A program made the translations under genes and the position numbers. The notes beneath the pieces were generated by a model. It saw nothing but the letters and a program-made list of their open reading frames with translations. It did not search any database and was not told the DNA's origin. Positions 35,306 through 46,330 of a DNA stretch of 64,000 nucleotides are shown piece by piece. The stretch is from an uncultured Pseudomonadota bacterium (lineage in GTDB: Bacteria; Pseudomonadota; Gammaproteobacteria; Steroidobacterales; Steroidobacteraceae), in NCBI GenBank assembly GCA_937920275.1, contig CALGVD010000123.1, positions 1 to 64,000 of the forward strand, read 5' to 3'. How positions within the stretch are numbered: the first letter of the stretch is position 1; each line of letters opens with the position of its first letter.

Positions 35306-37387
35306 ATGAGCGAGCCGCGCGAACAACGGCCCGTCACCGCACTGCGCGGCGTCGGCGAGGCACTCGCCGCACGCTTGACGGTGCTCGGTGTCGAGCAGGT
35401 GCAGGATCTCCTCTTCGTGCTGCCCACGCGCTACGAAGACCGCACCCGCGTGCTGCCGATCGGCGGGCTCATCGGCGGCACGCGCGGCGTGGTGGAGGGC
35501 GAGGTGCAGCTCACCGAGATCACCTTCCGTCGTCGTCGCCAACTGATCTGCCGTATCGCCGACGGCTCGGGCTTCCTGACGCTGCGCTTCTTCTATTTCT
35601 CCGCCGCGCAACAGCAAGGCCTCGCGCGCGGGACACGCATCCGCTGCTTCGGCGAGGTGCGCCGGGGTCCGATCGGACTCGAGATGGTGCATCCCGAGTA
35701 CCGGCGCGTCGCGCCCGACGAACGACCACCGGAGGATGCGCTGACGCCGATCTATCCGATGACCGAGGGCGTGACACAGGGCCGGTTGCGGATGCTGATC
35801 GGCGAGGCCCTGCACGAACTCGAGACCGCGGGGGTGCGCGACTGGCTGCCGCCCGACTTGCCGCTGCCACCCGGCTTGCCGTCGTTGCGCGACGCCTTGC
35901 GCTTCGTGCACCGGCCACCGCTCGACGCCCCGCTCGATGAGCTCGACGCGGGCAGCCACCCGGCGCAGCAACGGCTCGCCTTCGAGGAACTGCTGACCCA
36001 TCAGGTGGTGATGCGGCGGCTGCGGGCGGAGGCGCACCAAGACCCCGCCTGGCCGCTCGCCGACCCCGCCGGGTTCGAGGCACGCTTCGTCGCCAGTCTG
36101 CCGTACGCGCTGACCGGCGCGCAGCGGCGCACGCTCACCGACATCGACACGGACCTCGCGCGCGACCAGCCGATGGTGCGACTGGTGCAGGGCGATGTCG
36201 GCAGCGGCAAGACCGTGGTCGCCGCGGCAGCGGCGGCGCGTGCCGTGGGCAGCGGCCGGCAAGCCGCGCTGATGGCGCCGACGGAGCTGCTCGCCGAACA
36301 GCACCGGCGCAACTTCGAGGCCTGGTTCCGCCCGCTCGGCGTGACCGTGGCGGCGGTGAGCGGCTCACAACCGGCGCGCACCCGGCGCAGCGCCCTCGCC
36401 TTGGTGGCCTCCGGCGAAGCGCAGGTGGTGGTCGGCACCCATGCGCTCTTCCAGGACGGACTGGAATTCCATGACCTCGCGTTGGTGATCGTCGATGAGC
36501 AGCACCGCTTCGGCGTGCAGCAAAGGCTGCGGCTCGCGCAGAAAGGCGAGCGCGAGGGGCGCTTACCGCACCAGTTGATCATGACCGCGACACCCATCCC
36601 ACGCACGCTCGCGATGACCGCCTACGCGGACCTCGATGTCTCGGCGATCGACGAATTGCCGCCCGGACGCACACCGGTGCGCACCGTGGTCGCCGCCGAG
36701 ACCCGCCGTCACGAGGTGGTGGCGCGCATCGAGGCGGCTTGTCGTGAGGGTCGGCAAGCCTACTGGGTCTGTCCGCTGATCGACGAATCCGAAGAACTGC
36801 GCTGCCAAGCCGCCGAGGAGACCGCGGCGACGCTCACCGCTGCGTTGCCGGGCTTGCGCGTGGGCTTGGTGCATGGCCGCATGCCGCCACGCGCCAAGGA
36901 CGCGGCGATGCTCGAGTTCCAGGCGGGCCGCATCCAGCTGTTGGTCGCCACCACCGTGATCGAGGTGGGCGTCGATGTGCCGAACGCCACGCTGATGGTG
37001 ATCGAGAACGCCGAGCGGCTCGGACTCGCGCAGCTGCATCAACTGCGCGGCCGGGTCGGTCGCGGCGCGCACGAAAGCGGCTGTGTGCTGCTCTATCGCG
37101 CGCCGCTCGGTCCGCTCGCACGCGCGCGGCTCAACGCCATCCGCGACACCAACGACGGGTTCGCCATCGCCGAGCGCGACCTCGAACTGCGCGGCCCGGG
37201 CGAGTTGCTCGGCACCCGTCAGACCGGCCTTGCGCGGATGCGGGTCGCTGACCTCGTGCGGGATGCGGCGATGCTGCCGCTCGTACAGCGGGCAGCCGAA
37301 GCGCTGCTCGAGCGCCATACGGATAGAATCCCCCCCCTCACCGCCCGCTGGATCGGCAACGACGACAGATATGGCCGCATCGGTTGA
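35306..37387 (+). CDS. recG: ATP-dependent DNA helicase RecG
   Basis: 693 residues. An N-terminal wedge/OB domain handles branched DNA. Walker A is GDVGSGKT (296-303), the DEQH box is at 397-400, and the helicase C-terminal domain contains TTVIEVGVDVPNA and QLRGRVGRG. It remodels stalled replication forks and recombination intermediates. The C-terminus overlaps the start of ubiC by 17 nt. Confidence 0.96.
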   Translation: MSEPREQRPVTALRGVGEALAARLTVLGVEQVQDLLFVLPTRYEDRTRVLPIGGLIGGTRGVVEGEVQLTEITFRRRRQLICRIADGSGFLTLRFFYFSAAQQQGLARGTRIRCFGEVRRGPIGLEMVHPEYRRVAPDERPPEDALTPIYPMTEGVTQGRLRMLIGEALHELETAGVRDWLPPDLPLPPGLPSLRDALRFVHRPPLDAPLDELDAGSHPAQQRLAFEELLTHQVVMRRLRAEAHQDPAWPLADPAGFEARFVASLPYALTGAQRRTLTDIDTDLARDQPMVRLVQGDVGSGKTVVAAAAAARAVGSGRQAALMAPTELLAEQHRRNFEAWFRPLGVTVAAVSGSQPARTRRSALALVASGEAQVVVGTHALFQDGLEFHDLALVIVDEQHRFGVQQRLRLAQKGEREGRLPHQLIMTATPIPRTLAMTAYADLDVSAIDELPPGRTPVRTVVAAETRRHEVVARIEAACREGRQAYWVCPLIDESEELRCQAAEETAATLTAALPGLRVGLVHGRMPPRAKDAAMLEFQAGRIQLLVATTVIEVGVDVPNATLMVIENAERLGLAQLHQLRGRVGRGAHESGCVLLYRAPLGPLARARLNAIRDTNDGFAIAERDLELRGPGELLGTRQTGLARMRVADLVRDAAMLPLVQRAAEALLERHTDRIPPLTARWIGNDDRYGRIG

Positions 37388-37937
37388 CTCCGCAGCCCCG
37401 CTACCCGCCTCGGCCCTGCCACCGGCCGTGCCCCCGGCTGCCTTGTGGTTGCCGGGCAGCGCACTCCCCTGCCATGAACCCGATGCCCGACGCCGCTCCT
37501 GGCTGCTGACACCGGGGTTGCTGACGCAGCGCATCCGCGAAGCCGCAGGCCCACGCTTCGCGATGCATGTGCTGCAGGAAGGCGCCGCCACCGCCGATGG
37601 CACCCATGTACGGGAGATCGACATGGGCTGCGGTGCGGAGGTCTGGCTGTTCGCCCACACGCGCGTGCCCGCCGCGACGCTCGCCGCGCAGCCTTGGCTC
37701 GGCTCGGTCGGTACGCGGACGCTCGGCGAGGCGCTCGCGGCGCACGACGCCACGCTCGAACGCGAACCGCTCTGCTACGCGATGTTCGGCGCGGACACCT
37801 GGCTCGTCGGCCGGGCGCTCACGCACGCCCGGCTGCCCGCACAAAATCTTTGGGTGCGGCACTCGGCGTTCCGTGCCGACGGCGCGCCTTTCGATCTCTA
37901 TGAAGTGTTCCTGCCCGCCATGGGTGGTGAGGCATGA
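37371..37937 (+). CDS. ubiC: Chorismate--pyruvate lyase
   Basis: 188 residues from ATG 37371. Converts chorismate to 4-hydroxybenzoate, the first committed step of ubiquinone synthesis. Recognisable blocks are RRSWLLTPGLLTQRI, VREIDMGCGAEVWLFAHTRVP and the C-terminal FDLYEVFLP. The N-terminus is a longer Ala/Pro-rich stretch than in E. coli. It overlaps ubiA by 4 nt. Confidence 0.9.
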   Translation: MAASVDSAAPLPASALPPAVPPAALWLPGSALPCHEPDARRRSWLLTPGLLTQRIREAAGPRFAMHVLQEGAATADGTHVREIDMGCGAEVWLFAHTRVPAATLAAQPWLGSVGTRTLGEALAAHDATLEREPLCYAMFGADTWLVGRALTHARLPAQNLWVRHSAFRADGAPFDLYEVFLPAMGGEA

Positions 37938-38809
37938 AGCCCGCCTTGCGCCGCCGCCTGCGCGAATACGCGCTGCTGATGCGTCTCGATCGGCCGATCG
38001 GCATCCTGCTGCTGCTATGGCCGACGCTTTGGGCGCTCTGGATCGCCGCGGGCGGCTGGCCGTCAAGCCTCTTGCTCGGGGTCTTCGTGCTCGGCACCGT
38101 GCTCACCCGCTCGGCAGGCTGCATCATCAACGACCTGCTCGACCGTGACATCGACCCGTTCGTACAACGCACGCGCGAGCGGCCGCTCGCCTCGAGGCGT
38201 GTGTCCCCGCAGGAAGCGCTCGTGCTGTTCGCGGTGCTGATGCTCTGCGCCTTCGGGCTCGTGCTGCTGCTCGATGCGACCACCGTGCGCCTGGCGTTCG
38301 TGGCGGCGGCGCTGATGATCTCTTATCCGCTCTTCAAGCGGTTCTTCCCGGCGCCGCAGGCCTGGCTCGGCGTCGCCTTCGGCTGGGCGGTGCCGATGGC
38401 GTTCATGGCGACCCTCGGCGCCATCCCGCGCGTGGCGTGGTTGTTGTTCCTCGTGACCGTGGTGTGGGCCTGTGTCTACGACACGCTCTATGCGATGGCC
38501 GACCGCGAGGATGACCGCCGCCTCGGGATTCGTTCGACCGCGCTGCTGTTCGGCAGCATGGACCTGCTCGCCGTCGGCTGTCTGCAAGGGCTGATGATCT
38601 TCGGGCTGTGGCTCGTCGGCCAACAAGCCGGGCTCGGTCTCGCGTGGCTCGCCGGTCTCGCTGCGGCGACGGGCCTGTTCATAGGGCAGTTATGGATCGC
38701 TCGCGACCGCAAGCCGGCTGACTGCCTGCGCGCGTTCCGCCTCAACAATTGGGTCGGTATGGCGGTCTTCGCCGGCATCGTGGTCGATCACGCGCTGCGC
38801 ACGAACTGA
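37934..38809 (+). CDS. ubiA: 4-hydroxybenzoate polyprenyltransferase
   Basis: 291 residues, polytopic membrane enzyme attaching the polyprenyl chain to 4-hydroxybenzoate. The two Asp-rich prenyl-diphosphate motifs are NDLLDRDID (66-74) and DTLYAMADREDD (183-194). It follows ubiC with an ATGA overlap. The last 120 bp are antisense to the end of comF. Confidence 0.95.
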   Translation: MKPALRRRLREYALLMRLDRPIGILLLLWPTLWALWIAAGGWPSSLLLGVFVLGTVLTRSAGCIINDLLDRDIDPFVQRTRERPLASRRVSPQEALVLFAVLMLCAFGLVLLLDATTVRLAFVAAALMISYPLFKRFFPAPQAWLGVAFGWAVPMAFMATLGAIPRVAWLLFLVTVVWACVYDTLYAMADREDDRRLGIRSTALLFGSMDLLAVGCLQGLMIFGLWLVGQQAGLGLAWLAGLAAATGLFIGQLWIARDRKPADCLRAFRLNNWVGMAVFAGIVVDHALRTN

Positions 38810-39598
38810 CCCGCGACGCCGGGCGGTCGCTACGACCCACACGCCCACCGCATCGCGGCCGGCTTCTCGTAAAGCCGCGCGGGCTGCCGCCAGCGTCGCC
38901 CCGGTGGTCAGCACATCATCAACCAGCACGAACCGCGCGGGGATCGCCGCGCCCGACATCGCCGCAGGCGCGAACGCCTGCGCGAGGTTGCGGCGTCGCT
39001 GTGCACCGCGCAATGCGGTCTGCGGCGCGGTATCGCGTCGACGCACCAAGCCGTCCGTCCGCACCGGCAGGCCGAGCCAAAGCGCCGCGTGACGCGCGAT
39101 CGTCTCGGCTTGGTTGAATCCGCGCTCGGCATGGCGCTTGGGGTGCAAGGGCACCGGCATCAGCACGGTGCCCGGCGTCGCCCACCCCTGGCGGGCGGCG
39201 CTCGCGGCCAGCAACGCGCCGAACAACCGCGCGGGTCGCAGGTCCCCTTGGAACTTGAGCGCCCGCAGCCCGCTGCCGACCGGATCGTCATAGGTGAACG
39301 GCGCCAGCACCGCCGTCTGCCCGACGCCCCCGCTGCGCCCGATCATCGGGTCGAAGGGCAGCGTCTCGAGGCACAGCGAGCAGAGATCGACCGCACCGAG
39401 GTCACCCTGCCCGCCGCAGAACACGCAGCGCGGCGGCAGACAGACGAAACCCGCCCGCACGAGCCACGGCAACCGGGTCGAGCGCGCCCGTAACCAGGCG
39501 CCGAGCGCCGCAGCCGCCCCGATTGTCGACTCTACGGACCCCGTCAAGTTGACACACCCCACGCCGACCACCAACATCAGCGGGGCATTGCGCCACAT
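38690..39598 (-). CDS. comF: ComF family phosphoribosyltransferase-like protein
   Basis: 302 residues as drawn. A CxxC zinc pair (PPRCVFCGG, then LCSLC) is followed by a PRTase domain with PVPLHPKRHAERGFNQ and the PRPP loop VLVDDVLTTGATL. ComF proteins take part in natural transformation. The homologous core ends at WVVATARRR; about 40 further residues are translated antisense to ubiA. The start is uncertain: ATG 39598 and ATG 39577 are both possible. It is divergent from bioB. Confidence 0.82.
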   Translation of the reverse strand: MWRNAPLMLVVGVGCVNLTGSVESTIGAAAALGAWLRARSTRLPWLVRAGFVCLPPRCVFCGGQGDLGAVDLCSLCLETLPFDPMIGRSGGVGQTAVLAPFTYDDPVGSGLRALKFQGDLRPARLFGALLAASAARQGWATPGTVLMPVPLHPKRHAERGFNQAETIARHAALWLGLPVRTDGLVRRRDTAPQTALRGAQRRRNLAQAFAPAAMSGAAIPARFVLVDDVLTTGATLAAARAALREAGRDAVGVWVVATARRRGSVRAQRVIDHDAGEDRHTDPIVEAERAQAVSRLAVASDP

Positions 39599-39651
39599 TC
39601 AGCGGCGGAACACCCGCCGTCTATCGCCCGCAAATCTAGAGAAATGCCCCC

Positions 39652-40626
39652 ATGACCGCAGCCGCCCGCCACGACTGGACGACCGAAGAGGTCGAAGCGC
39701 TGTTCGCGCTGCCGTTCCAAGACCTGCTGTTCGAGGCGCAGCGCGTCCACCGCGCCCACCAACCGGCGAACACGGTGCAGATGAGCACGCTGTTGTCGGT
39801 GAAGACGGGGGCCTGCCCGGAGGACTGCGCGTATTGCCCGCAGAGCATCCGCCACGACACCGGTCTCGAGCGTGAGACGCTGATGGCGGTGGCCGATGTC
39901 GCCGCACGCGCCAAGGCCGCACGCGAGGCGGGCGCCACCCGCTTCTGCATGGGCGCCGCCTGGCGCTCGCCCAAGAAACGCGACATCGAGGTGATGTCGG
40001 CGATGATCCGTGAGGTGCGCTCGCTCGGCCTCGAGAGCTGCGCCACGCTCGGTATGCTCACACTCGAGCAAGCCAAAGAATTACGCGAGGCAGGACTCGA
40101 CTACTACAACCACAACATCGACACCTCGCCCGAGTTCTACGGCGAGATCATCACCACCCGCGTATTCCAGGACCGGCTCGATACGCTGGAGGCGGTGCGC
40201 GAGGCGGGGATGAATGTCTGCTGCGGCGGCATCGTCGGTATGGGCGAGACGGTGCGCGACCGTGCGCGCATGCTGCAGGTGCTCGCCAACCTGCCGCATC
40301 ACCCCGAAAGCGTCCCGATCAATCAGCTGGTCGCCGTGCCCGGTACACCGCTCGCCGGCCAGACGCCGATCGATCCGTTCGATTTCGTCCGCACCATTGC
40401 GGTCGCGCGCATCCTCATGCCGCAGGCGGCGGTGCGGCTCTCGGCCGGCCGCGAGCAGATGTCCGACGAACTGCAGGCGCTCGCGTTCTTCGCCGGTGCG
40501 AACTCCATCTTCTACGGCGAGAAGCTGCTCACCACCGGCAACCCTGATGTCGAGCACGACCGGGCGTTGTTGACGCGGCTCGGCATGCGCACCGCTGCGG
40601 GAGCGCCCGGTGCGCTGCACGCCTGA
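39652..40626 (+). CDS. bioB: Biotin synthase
   Basis: 324 residues, radical-SAM enzyme inserting sulfur into dethiobiotin. The 4Fe-4S cysteines are in CPEDCAYC (55, 59, 62). Other blocks: [15 protein letters not shown]-like segment, [14 protein letters not shown] and [10 protein letters not shown]. First gene of the biotin operon. The 53-bp gap upstream has the short palindrome GTCAAGTTGAC at 39543-39553 but no recognisable BirA site. Confidence 0.97.
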   Translation: MTAAARHDWTTEEVEALFALPFQDLLFEAQRVHRAHQPANTVQMSTLLSVKTGACPEDCAYCPQSIRHDTGLERETLMAVADVAARAKAAREAGATRFCMGAAWRSPKKRDIEVMSAMIREVRSLGLESCATLGMLTLEQAKELREAGLDYYNHNIDTSPEFYGEIITTRVFQDRLDTLEAVREAGMNVCCGGIVGMGETVRDRARMLQVLANLPHHPESVPINQLVAVPGTPLAGQTPIDPFDFVRTIAVARILMPQAAVRLSAGREQMSDELQALAFFAGANSIFYGEKLLTTGNPDVEHDRALLTRLGMRTAAGAPGALHA

Positions 40627-41758
40627 GGCGCGCGCCGCTGCGCTTCGATCCATCGATGAACGCCAGCTTCGCCGCCGTCGTTCACCGGCGGAGGACGGCC
40701 GCGTCAATTTCTGCAGCAACGACTATCTCGGCCTCGCCCGCGACCCTGAGGTCGTCGCTGCGATGGCCGAAGCGGCGCAGCGCTACGGTGCGGGTGCCGG
40801 GGCCTCGCACCTCGTCAGCGGACACGGCGTCGAACACGAGGCGCTCGAGCGTGAACTCGCCGAGTTCACCGGTCGTGCCCGTGCCTTGGTGTTCTCCACC
40901 GGCTACATGGCGAACCTCGGTGTGCTCGGGGCGCTCGCCGGTCGCGACGACCTGCTGCTCGGCGACGAGCTGAACCACGCCTCGCTGATCGACGCGGCGC
41001 GGCTGGTGCGCAGCACCCACCTGCAGCGCTACGCGCACGGCGATGCCGCAGCCGCCCGCGCAGCGCTCGCGGCGTACGACGCTCACGATGCGCAAGCTGC
41101 CGGTGCGTTCGTCATCACCGACGGCGTGTTCAGCATGGATGGCGACCTCGCGCCGCTGCCCGCGCTCGCGGATGCCGCGCGGGCCCACGGCGCCTGGTTG
41201 GTGGTCGATGACGCGCACGGCTTCGGGGTCGTCGGCGCGACCGGCGGTGGCTGCTGCGAACATTTCGGTCTCGATGCACGCGATGTGCCGGTGCTGATCG
41301 GCACCTTCGGCAAGGCGCTCGGGACCTTCGGCGCGTTCGTCGCAGGGGACGACGACATCATCGAGCTCCTGATCCAGCGCGCACGCACCTATATCTACAC
41401 GACCGCGCTACCGCCGCCGGTCGCCGCAGCGACCCGTCGTGCGCTGCGCATCGTCCGCGAAGAGCCCTGGCGGCGCGAGATCCTGCAGGCGCGCATCGCA
41501 GAGTTCCGCGCGGGCGCCGCGAAGCGCGGTCTCGCCGTGTCGCCATCGACGACGCCGATCCAGCCGCTGATCCTCGGCACCGAGTCCGCTGCGCTCACGG
41601 CGAGCCACCGCCTCGCCGAAGCCGGCTACCGCGTGACCGCGATCCGCCCGCCGACCGTGCCCGTGGGTACCGCGCGCCTGCGCATCACGCTGTCCGCCGC
41701 ACACACGGCTCAGCAGGTCGAGTCACTGCTCGCCGCGCTGGAGGCGGCGCTGGCATGA
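40610..41758 (+). CDS. bioF: 8-amino-7-oxononanoate synthase
   Basis: 382 residues, PLP enzyme condensing pimeloyl-ACP and alanine. The PLP lysine is Lys235 in [10 protein letters not shown], with VVDDAHGFG (Asp200-His203 region) and [10 protein letters not shown] near the N-terminus. GTG 40610 overlaps the bioB stop by 17 nt. It overlaps the photolyase-like gene by 4 nt (ATGA). Confidence 0.95.
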   Translation: MRCTPEARAAALRSIDERQLRRRRSPAEDGRVNFCSNDYLGLARDPEVVAAMAEAAQRYGAGAGASHLVSGHGVEHEALERELAEFTGRARALVFSTGYMANLGVLGALAGRDDLLLGDELNHASLIDAARLVRSTHLQRYAHGDAAAARAALAAYDAHDAQAAGAFVITDGVFSMDGDLAPLPALADAARAHGAWLVVDDAHGFGVVGATGGGCCEHFGLDARDVPVLIGTFGKALGTFGAFVAGDDDIIELLIQRARTYIYTTALPPPVAAATRRALRIVREEPWRREILQARIAEFRAGAAKRGLAVSPSTTPIQPLILGTESAALTASHRLAEAGYRVTAIRPPTVPVGTARLRITLSAAHTAQQVESLLAALEAALA

Positions 41759-43332
41759 CGCCACAGGTGGTGTGGTTCAAACGCGATCTGCGTCTGCACG
41801 ACCACGTGCCGCTCTGCGATGCGGCGGAACGCGGCCCGGTGGTGCCGCTTTATGTCGTCGAGCCGGATCTTTGGCGCCAGCACGACGCCTCGTTCCGCCA
41901 CTGGCGTTTCCTCCGCGATTCGCTCGCCGATCTCGATGACGGATTGCGCACGATCGGCGGCGGGCTCGTGCTGCGCCGCGGTGACATCCTCTCGACGCTC
42001 ATGGAACTCGAGCACACCCTCGGCCGCTTCGCGCTCTGGTCGCACGAGGAGACCGGTAACGACTGGACCTTCCGGCGCGATCGACAGGTCGCCGCATGGT
42101 GCCGCGAGCGCGGGGTCGTCTGGACCGAATCCCCGGCCAACGGCGTGGTACGGCGCCTCGGCAACCGCGATGGTTGGGCCGCGCGACGCGATCGGGTGAT
42201 GCGCGCACCGCAGCGTCCGCCGCCGCGCCGGATCCGTTTCGCGCCCATGGCCGCCGTTCCGGCCGCGGCCATGACCGACGGATCGCTCGACCCGTTGGCG
42301 AGCCCTGCGGCAGGCGCGGTGCAGCGCGGTGGACGCCGCGAAGGTCTGACCGTGCTCGACTCCTTCCTCGAGTCGCGCTCCAGCCGCTATATGCGCACGA
42401 TCTCGAAGCCCGGGATCTCGGCGCGTCATTGTTCACGGCTGAGCACGCACATCGCCTACGGCACCCTCTCGGTGCGCGAGATCGATCAAGCGGCAGCGGC
42501 GCGCATCGATGCGCTGCAGGGTACGGGCGATCCCGGCGCGGCGGACTGGGCGCGTCAACTGCAGGCCTTCCGCTCGCGGCTCGCGTGGCGTTGCCATTTC
42601 GTGCAGAAACTCGAGCAACAGCCGTCGATCGAGTTCCGCTGCATGCATCCTGCGTTCGAGGGTATGCGCGAGGCCGACCACCGTGAAGAGTTCTTCGACG
42701 CGTGGCGTGACGGCCGTACCGGCTATCCGCTCGTCGACGCCTGCATGCGCTCGTTGCACGCGAACGGCTGGATCACGTTCCGCATGCGTGCCATGCTGGT
42801 CGCGTTCGCCAGCTACCATCTTTGGCTCGATTGGCGTCGGACGGCACCGGTCCTCGCGCAGCTTTTCACCGACTACGAGCCCGGTATCCACTACAGCCAG
42901 TTCCAGATGCAGTCGGGCGTGACGGGCATCAACGCCGTGCGGATCTACAACCCGGTGAAGCAATCTTTGGACCACGACCCCGACGGCAAGTTCATCCGCC
43001 GCTATCTGCCGGAACTGCGCGATCTGCCGGTCGCAGCGCTGCACGAGCCGTGGCGGCTCGACACACCGCCGCGGGACTACCCGCCACCGGTCGTCGAGCA
43101 TGAGCAGGCCGCGCGCGACGCGCGGCTGCGCATGACGCCCTATCGACAGGGCGAGGGGTTCCGTGCGGAGGCGAAGGGCGTGTTGCGGAGACTCGGCAGC
43201 CGCGATCGGCAGCGCACGCGTCGTGGCCAAGCCGGTCGTGCGACACCGGCGCGCCGCGCTGGGCGTGCGATCGCGCCGGAACAGATATCGTTCGGATTCG
43301 AGGACGCGGCGTCCATCGAGGCGGCACCCTGA
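41755..43332 (+). CDS. Cryptochrome/photolyase family protein inside the biotin operon
   Basis: 525 residues. The N-terminal photolyase alpha/beta domain opens VVWFKRDLRLHDHVPL. The C-terminal FAD-binding domain contains GRTGYPLVDACMRSLHANGW, WLDWRR and RIYNPVKQSLDHDPDGKFIR. The segment that in classical CPD photolyases reads like NNGGWQWxAG is YSQFQMQSGVTGIN here, so usual tryptophans are absent. It could repair DNA, act as a photoreceptor, or be a divergent family member. The C-terminal ~60 residues are Arg-rich. Translation is coupled to bioF; bioC follows 1 nt after its stop. Confidence 0.85.
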   Translation: MTPQVVWFKRDLRLHDHVPLCDAAERGPVVPLYVVEPDLWRQHDASFRHWRFLRDSLADLDDGLRTIGGGLVLRRGDILSTLMELEHTLGRFALWSHEETGNDWTFRRDRQVAAWCRERGVVWTESPANGVVRRLGNRDGWAARRDRVMRAPQRPPPRRIRFAPMAAVPAAAMTDGSLDPLASPAAGAVQRGGRREGLTVLDSFLESRSSRYMRTISKPGISARHCSRLSTHIAYGTLSVREIDQAAAARIDALQGTGDPGAADWARQLQAFRSRLAWRCHFVQKLEQQPSIEFRCMHPAFEGMREADHREEFFDAWRDGRTGYPLVDACMRSLHANGWITFRMRAMLVAFASYHLWLDWRRTAPVLAQLFTDYEPGIHYSQFQMQSGVTGINAVRIYNPVKQSLDHDPDGKFIRRYLPELRDLPVAALHEPWRLDTPPRDYPPPVVEHEQAARDARLRMTPYRQGEGFRAEAKGVLRRLGSRDRQRTRRGQAGRATPARRAGRAIAPEQISFGFEDAASIEAAP

Positions 43333-43333
43333 T

Positions 43334-44730
<1,397 letters not shown>

Positions 44731-44796
44731 ACTCTCTCTAGAGTGTGCAAAGCGTTGTAAAATAAGGATTACCCCCCTTCGCGCACAGGCACAACC

Positions 44797-45288
44797 GTGA
44801 CCGATGCTGCCAGGATCGAGATGACACCCAACTGCTCGCTGAGCCCGCGCGGGGCGCGCTGGTTCTTCGGCAGCGTGTGCGCCGGCATGCTCGCGATCGT
44901 GCTGCCGCTGACGCTGATGGGCTATTGGCCGGTGTTGCCGTTCGCAGGGCTCGAGCTCGGCCTGCTGTGGTGGGCCTTGCGAGGGAGCCTCGCCCGCGGC
45001 GACCACCGCCAGATCATCACGGTCACCGAGGACACGATCGCCATCGAGTACCACGAACCGCCAAGATTCGATCGCGTCATGTTCCCGCGACACTGGGCAC
45101 AAGTTAGAATCCGCGGTGGGGGTTCGCCGCTGCAGCCGATCCGACTGACCGTCGAATCGCATGGACGCCGTCACGAGATCGGATCGTTCCTGAACGAACA
45201 GGAACGGCTCAGCCTCGCGAGCCGGCTCCGTCGTTTGATCGGGCAGGTCAACGAATCACCCCCGTTGTCCCTCGGTGGCTCCGCTTGA
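44797..45288 (+). CDS. DUF2244 family membrane protein
   Basis: 163 residues from GTG 44797. Two close membrane helices (about 22-62) are followed by a PH-like cytoplasmic domain (ITVTEDTIAIEYHEPPRFDR ... IGSFLNEQERLSLASRL). Proteins of this family are often encoded next to cytochrome c oxidase genes, as here, but their role is unknown. An AT-rich stretch with TTGTAAAATAAGG at 44755-44767 may hold the promoter. Confidence 0.8.
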   Translation: MTDAARIEMTPNCSLSPRGARWFFGSVCAGMLAIVLPLTLMGYWPVLPFAGLELGLLWWALRGSLARGDHRQIITVTEDTIAIEYHEPPRFDRVMFPRHWAQVRIRGGGSPLQPIRLTVESHGRRHEIGSFLNEQERLSLASRLRRLIGQVNESPPLSLGGSA

Positions 45289-45367
45289 ACGCGGCAGCCG
45301 GCGCAGTGACCGCGTATGCCGCCCGGCGACGGGCTTCGAATCATTTGAACGACAGCCGGACACCAGA

Positions 45368-46273
45368 ATGACCTTCCATAACCGCAAGACCTTCTGCTCC
45401 CTCATCGCCCTCACGCTCGCGGCCCTCGCGCCGCTCACGGCGCAGGCCGAGTGGGGCAACCTCAACATGCGGGTCGGCGTCACGCCGTTGTCGCGCGAGA
45501 TCTACGATCTGCACATGACCATCTTCTGGTGGTGCGTCGGGATCGGCGTGGTCGTGTTCGGCTGGATGATCTGGTCGTTGGTGGCGTTCCGCAAGTCCAA
45601 GGGCGCGAAGCCGGACACCACCATGATCCACAGCACCAAAGCCGAGATCATCTGGACCGTGATCCCGGTCGTGATCCTGGTGCTGATGGCGATCCCAGCG
45701 GCGCGCACGCTCATCGCCATCGAGGACACCCGCAACACCGAGATCAGCATCAAGGCGACCGGTCACCAGTGGAAATGGCAGTACGAGTATCTGGGTGAAG
45801 ACGTGAGGTTCTACTCGACGCTCGCCCGCTCGAGCGACGAGGCCCGCCAGCTGCAATCCGGCGTCGACCCGAAGTCGGTACCCGAGTACCTCCTCGATGT
45901 CGACAACCCGCTCGTCGTCCCGGAGGACACCAAGGTGCGCATGCTGCTCACCGCCCAGGACGTCATCCACGCTTGGTGGGTTCCGGACTTCGGCCTCAAG
46001 AAGGACGCCATCCCCGGCAACATCAATGAATTGTGGTTCAAGGTCGACAAGGGCAAGACCGGGATCTACCGCGGCCAGTGCGCCGAACTCTGCGGCCGCG
46101 ACCACGGCTTCATGCCGGTGGTGGTGAAGGTCGTCACCAAGGCGGAGTACGCCGCTTGGCTCGCCGCGCAGAAAGCGCCGGCACAGTCGGCGGACGCCGC
46201 CGAACCCGCGGTCGACACCGCGATGCCGGCGACTGCGGCTTCACCGGCCGCCGACCCAGCCCCGGCCGGCTGA
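45368..46273 (+). CDS. ctaC: Cytochrome c oxidase subunit II
   Basis: 301 residues from ATG 45368. Signal peptide, two membrane helices (about 50-72 and 95-115) and a periplasmic CuA domain: His201, Cys238, Cys242, His246 and Met249 (HAWWVPDFG, GQCAELCGRDHGFM). The aromatic electron-entry patch is GHQWKWQYEY. The C-terminus is an Ala/Pro tail with no fused cytochrome c domain. Confidence 0.96.
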   Translation: MTFHNRKTFCSLIALTLAALAPLTAQAEWGNLNMRVGVTPLSREIYDLHMTIFWWCVGIGVVVFGWMIWSLVAFRKSKGAKPDTTMIHSTKAEIIWTVIPVVILVLMAIPAARTLIAIEDTRNTEISIKATGHQWKWQYEYLGEDVRFYSTLARSSDEARQLQSGVDPKSVPEYLLDVDNPLVVPEDTKVRMLLTAQDVIHAWWVPDFGLKKDAIPGNINELWFKVDKGKTGIYRGQCAELCGRDHGFMPVVVKVVTKAEYAAWLAAQKAPAQSADAAEPAVDTAMPATAASPAADPAPAG

Positions 46274-46330
46274 CGCCGCACCGCACACCGCACACCTCAG
46301 AACAGCACCACGCAACAGAGCGACCAAGAC

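Noticed and set aside
39543-39553. Palindrome GTCAAGTTGAC upstream of bioB as a biotin operator
   Set aside because: Too short and unlike the BirA consensus, which has two half-sites with a long spacer; kept only as a note under bioB.
45325-45352. TTCGAATC resembling a tRNA T-loop
   Set aside because: No acceptor, D or anticodon stems can be built around it.
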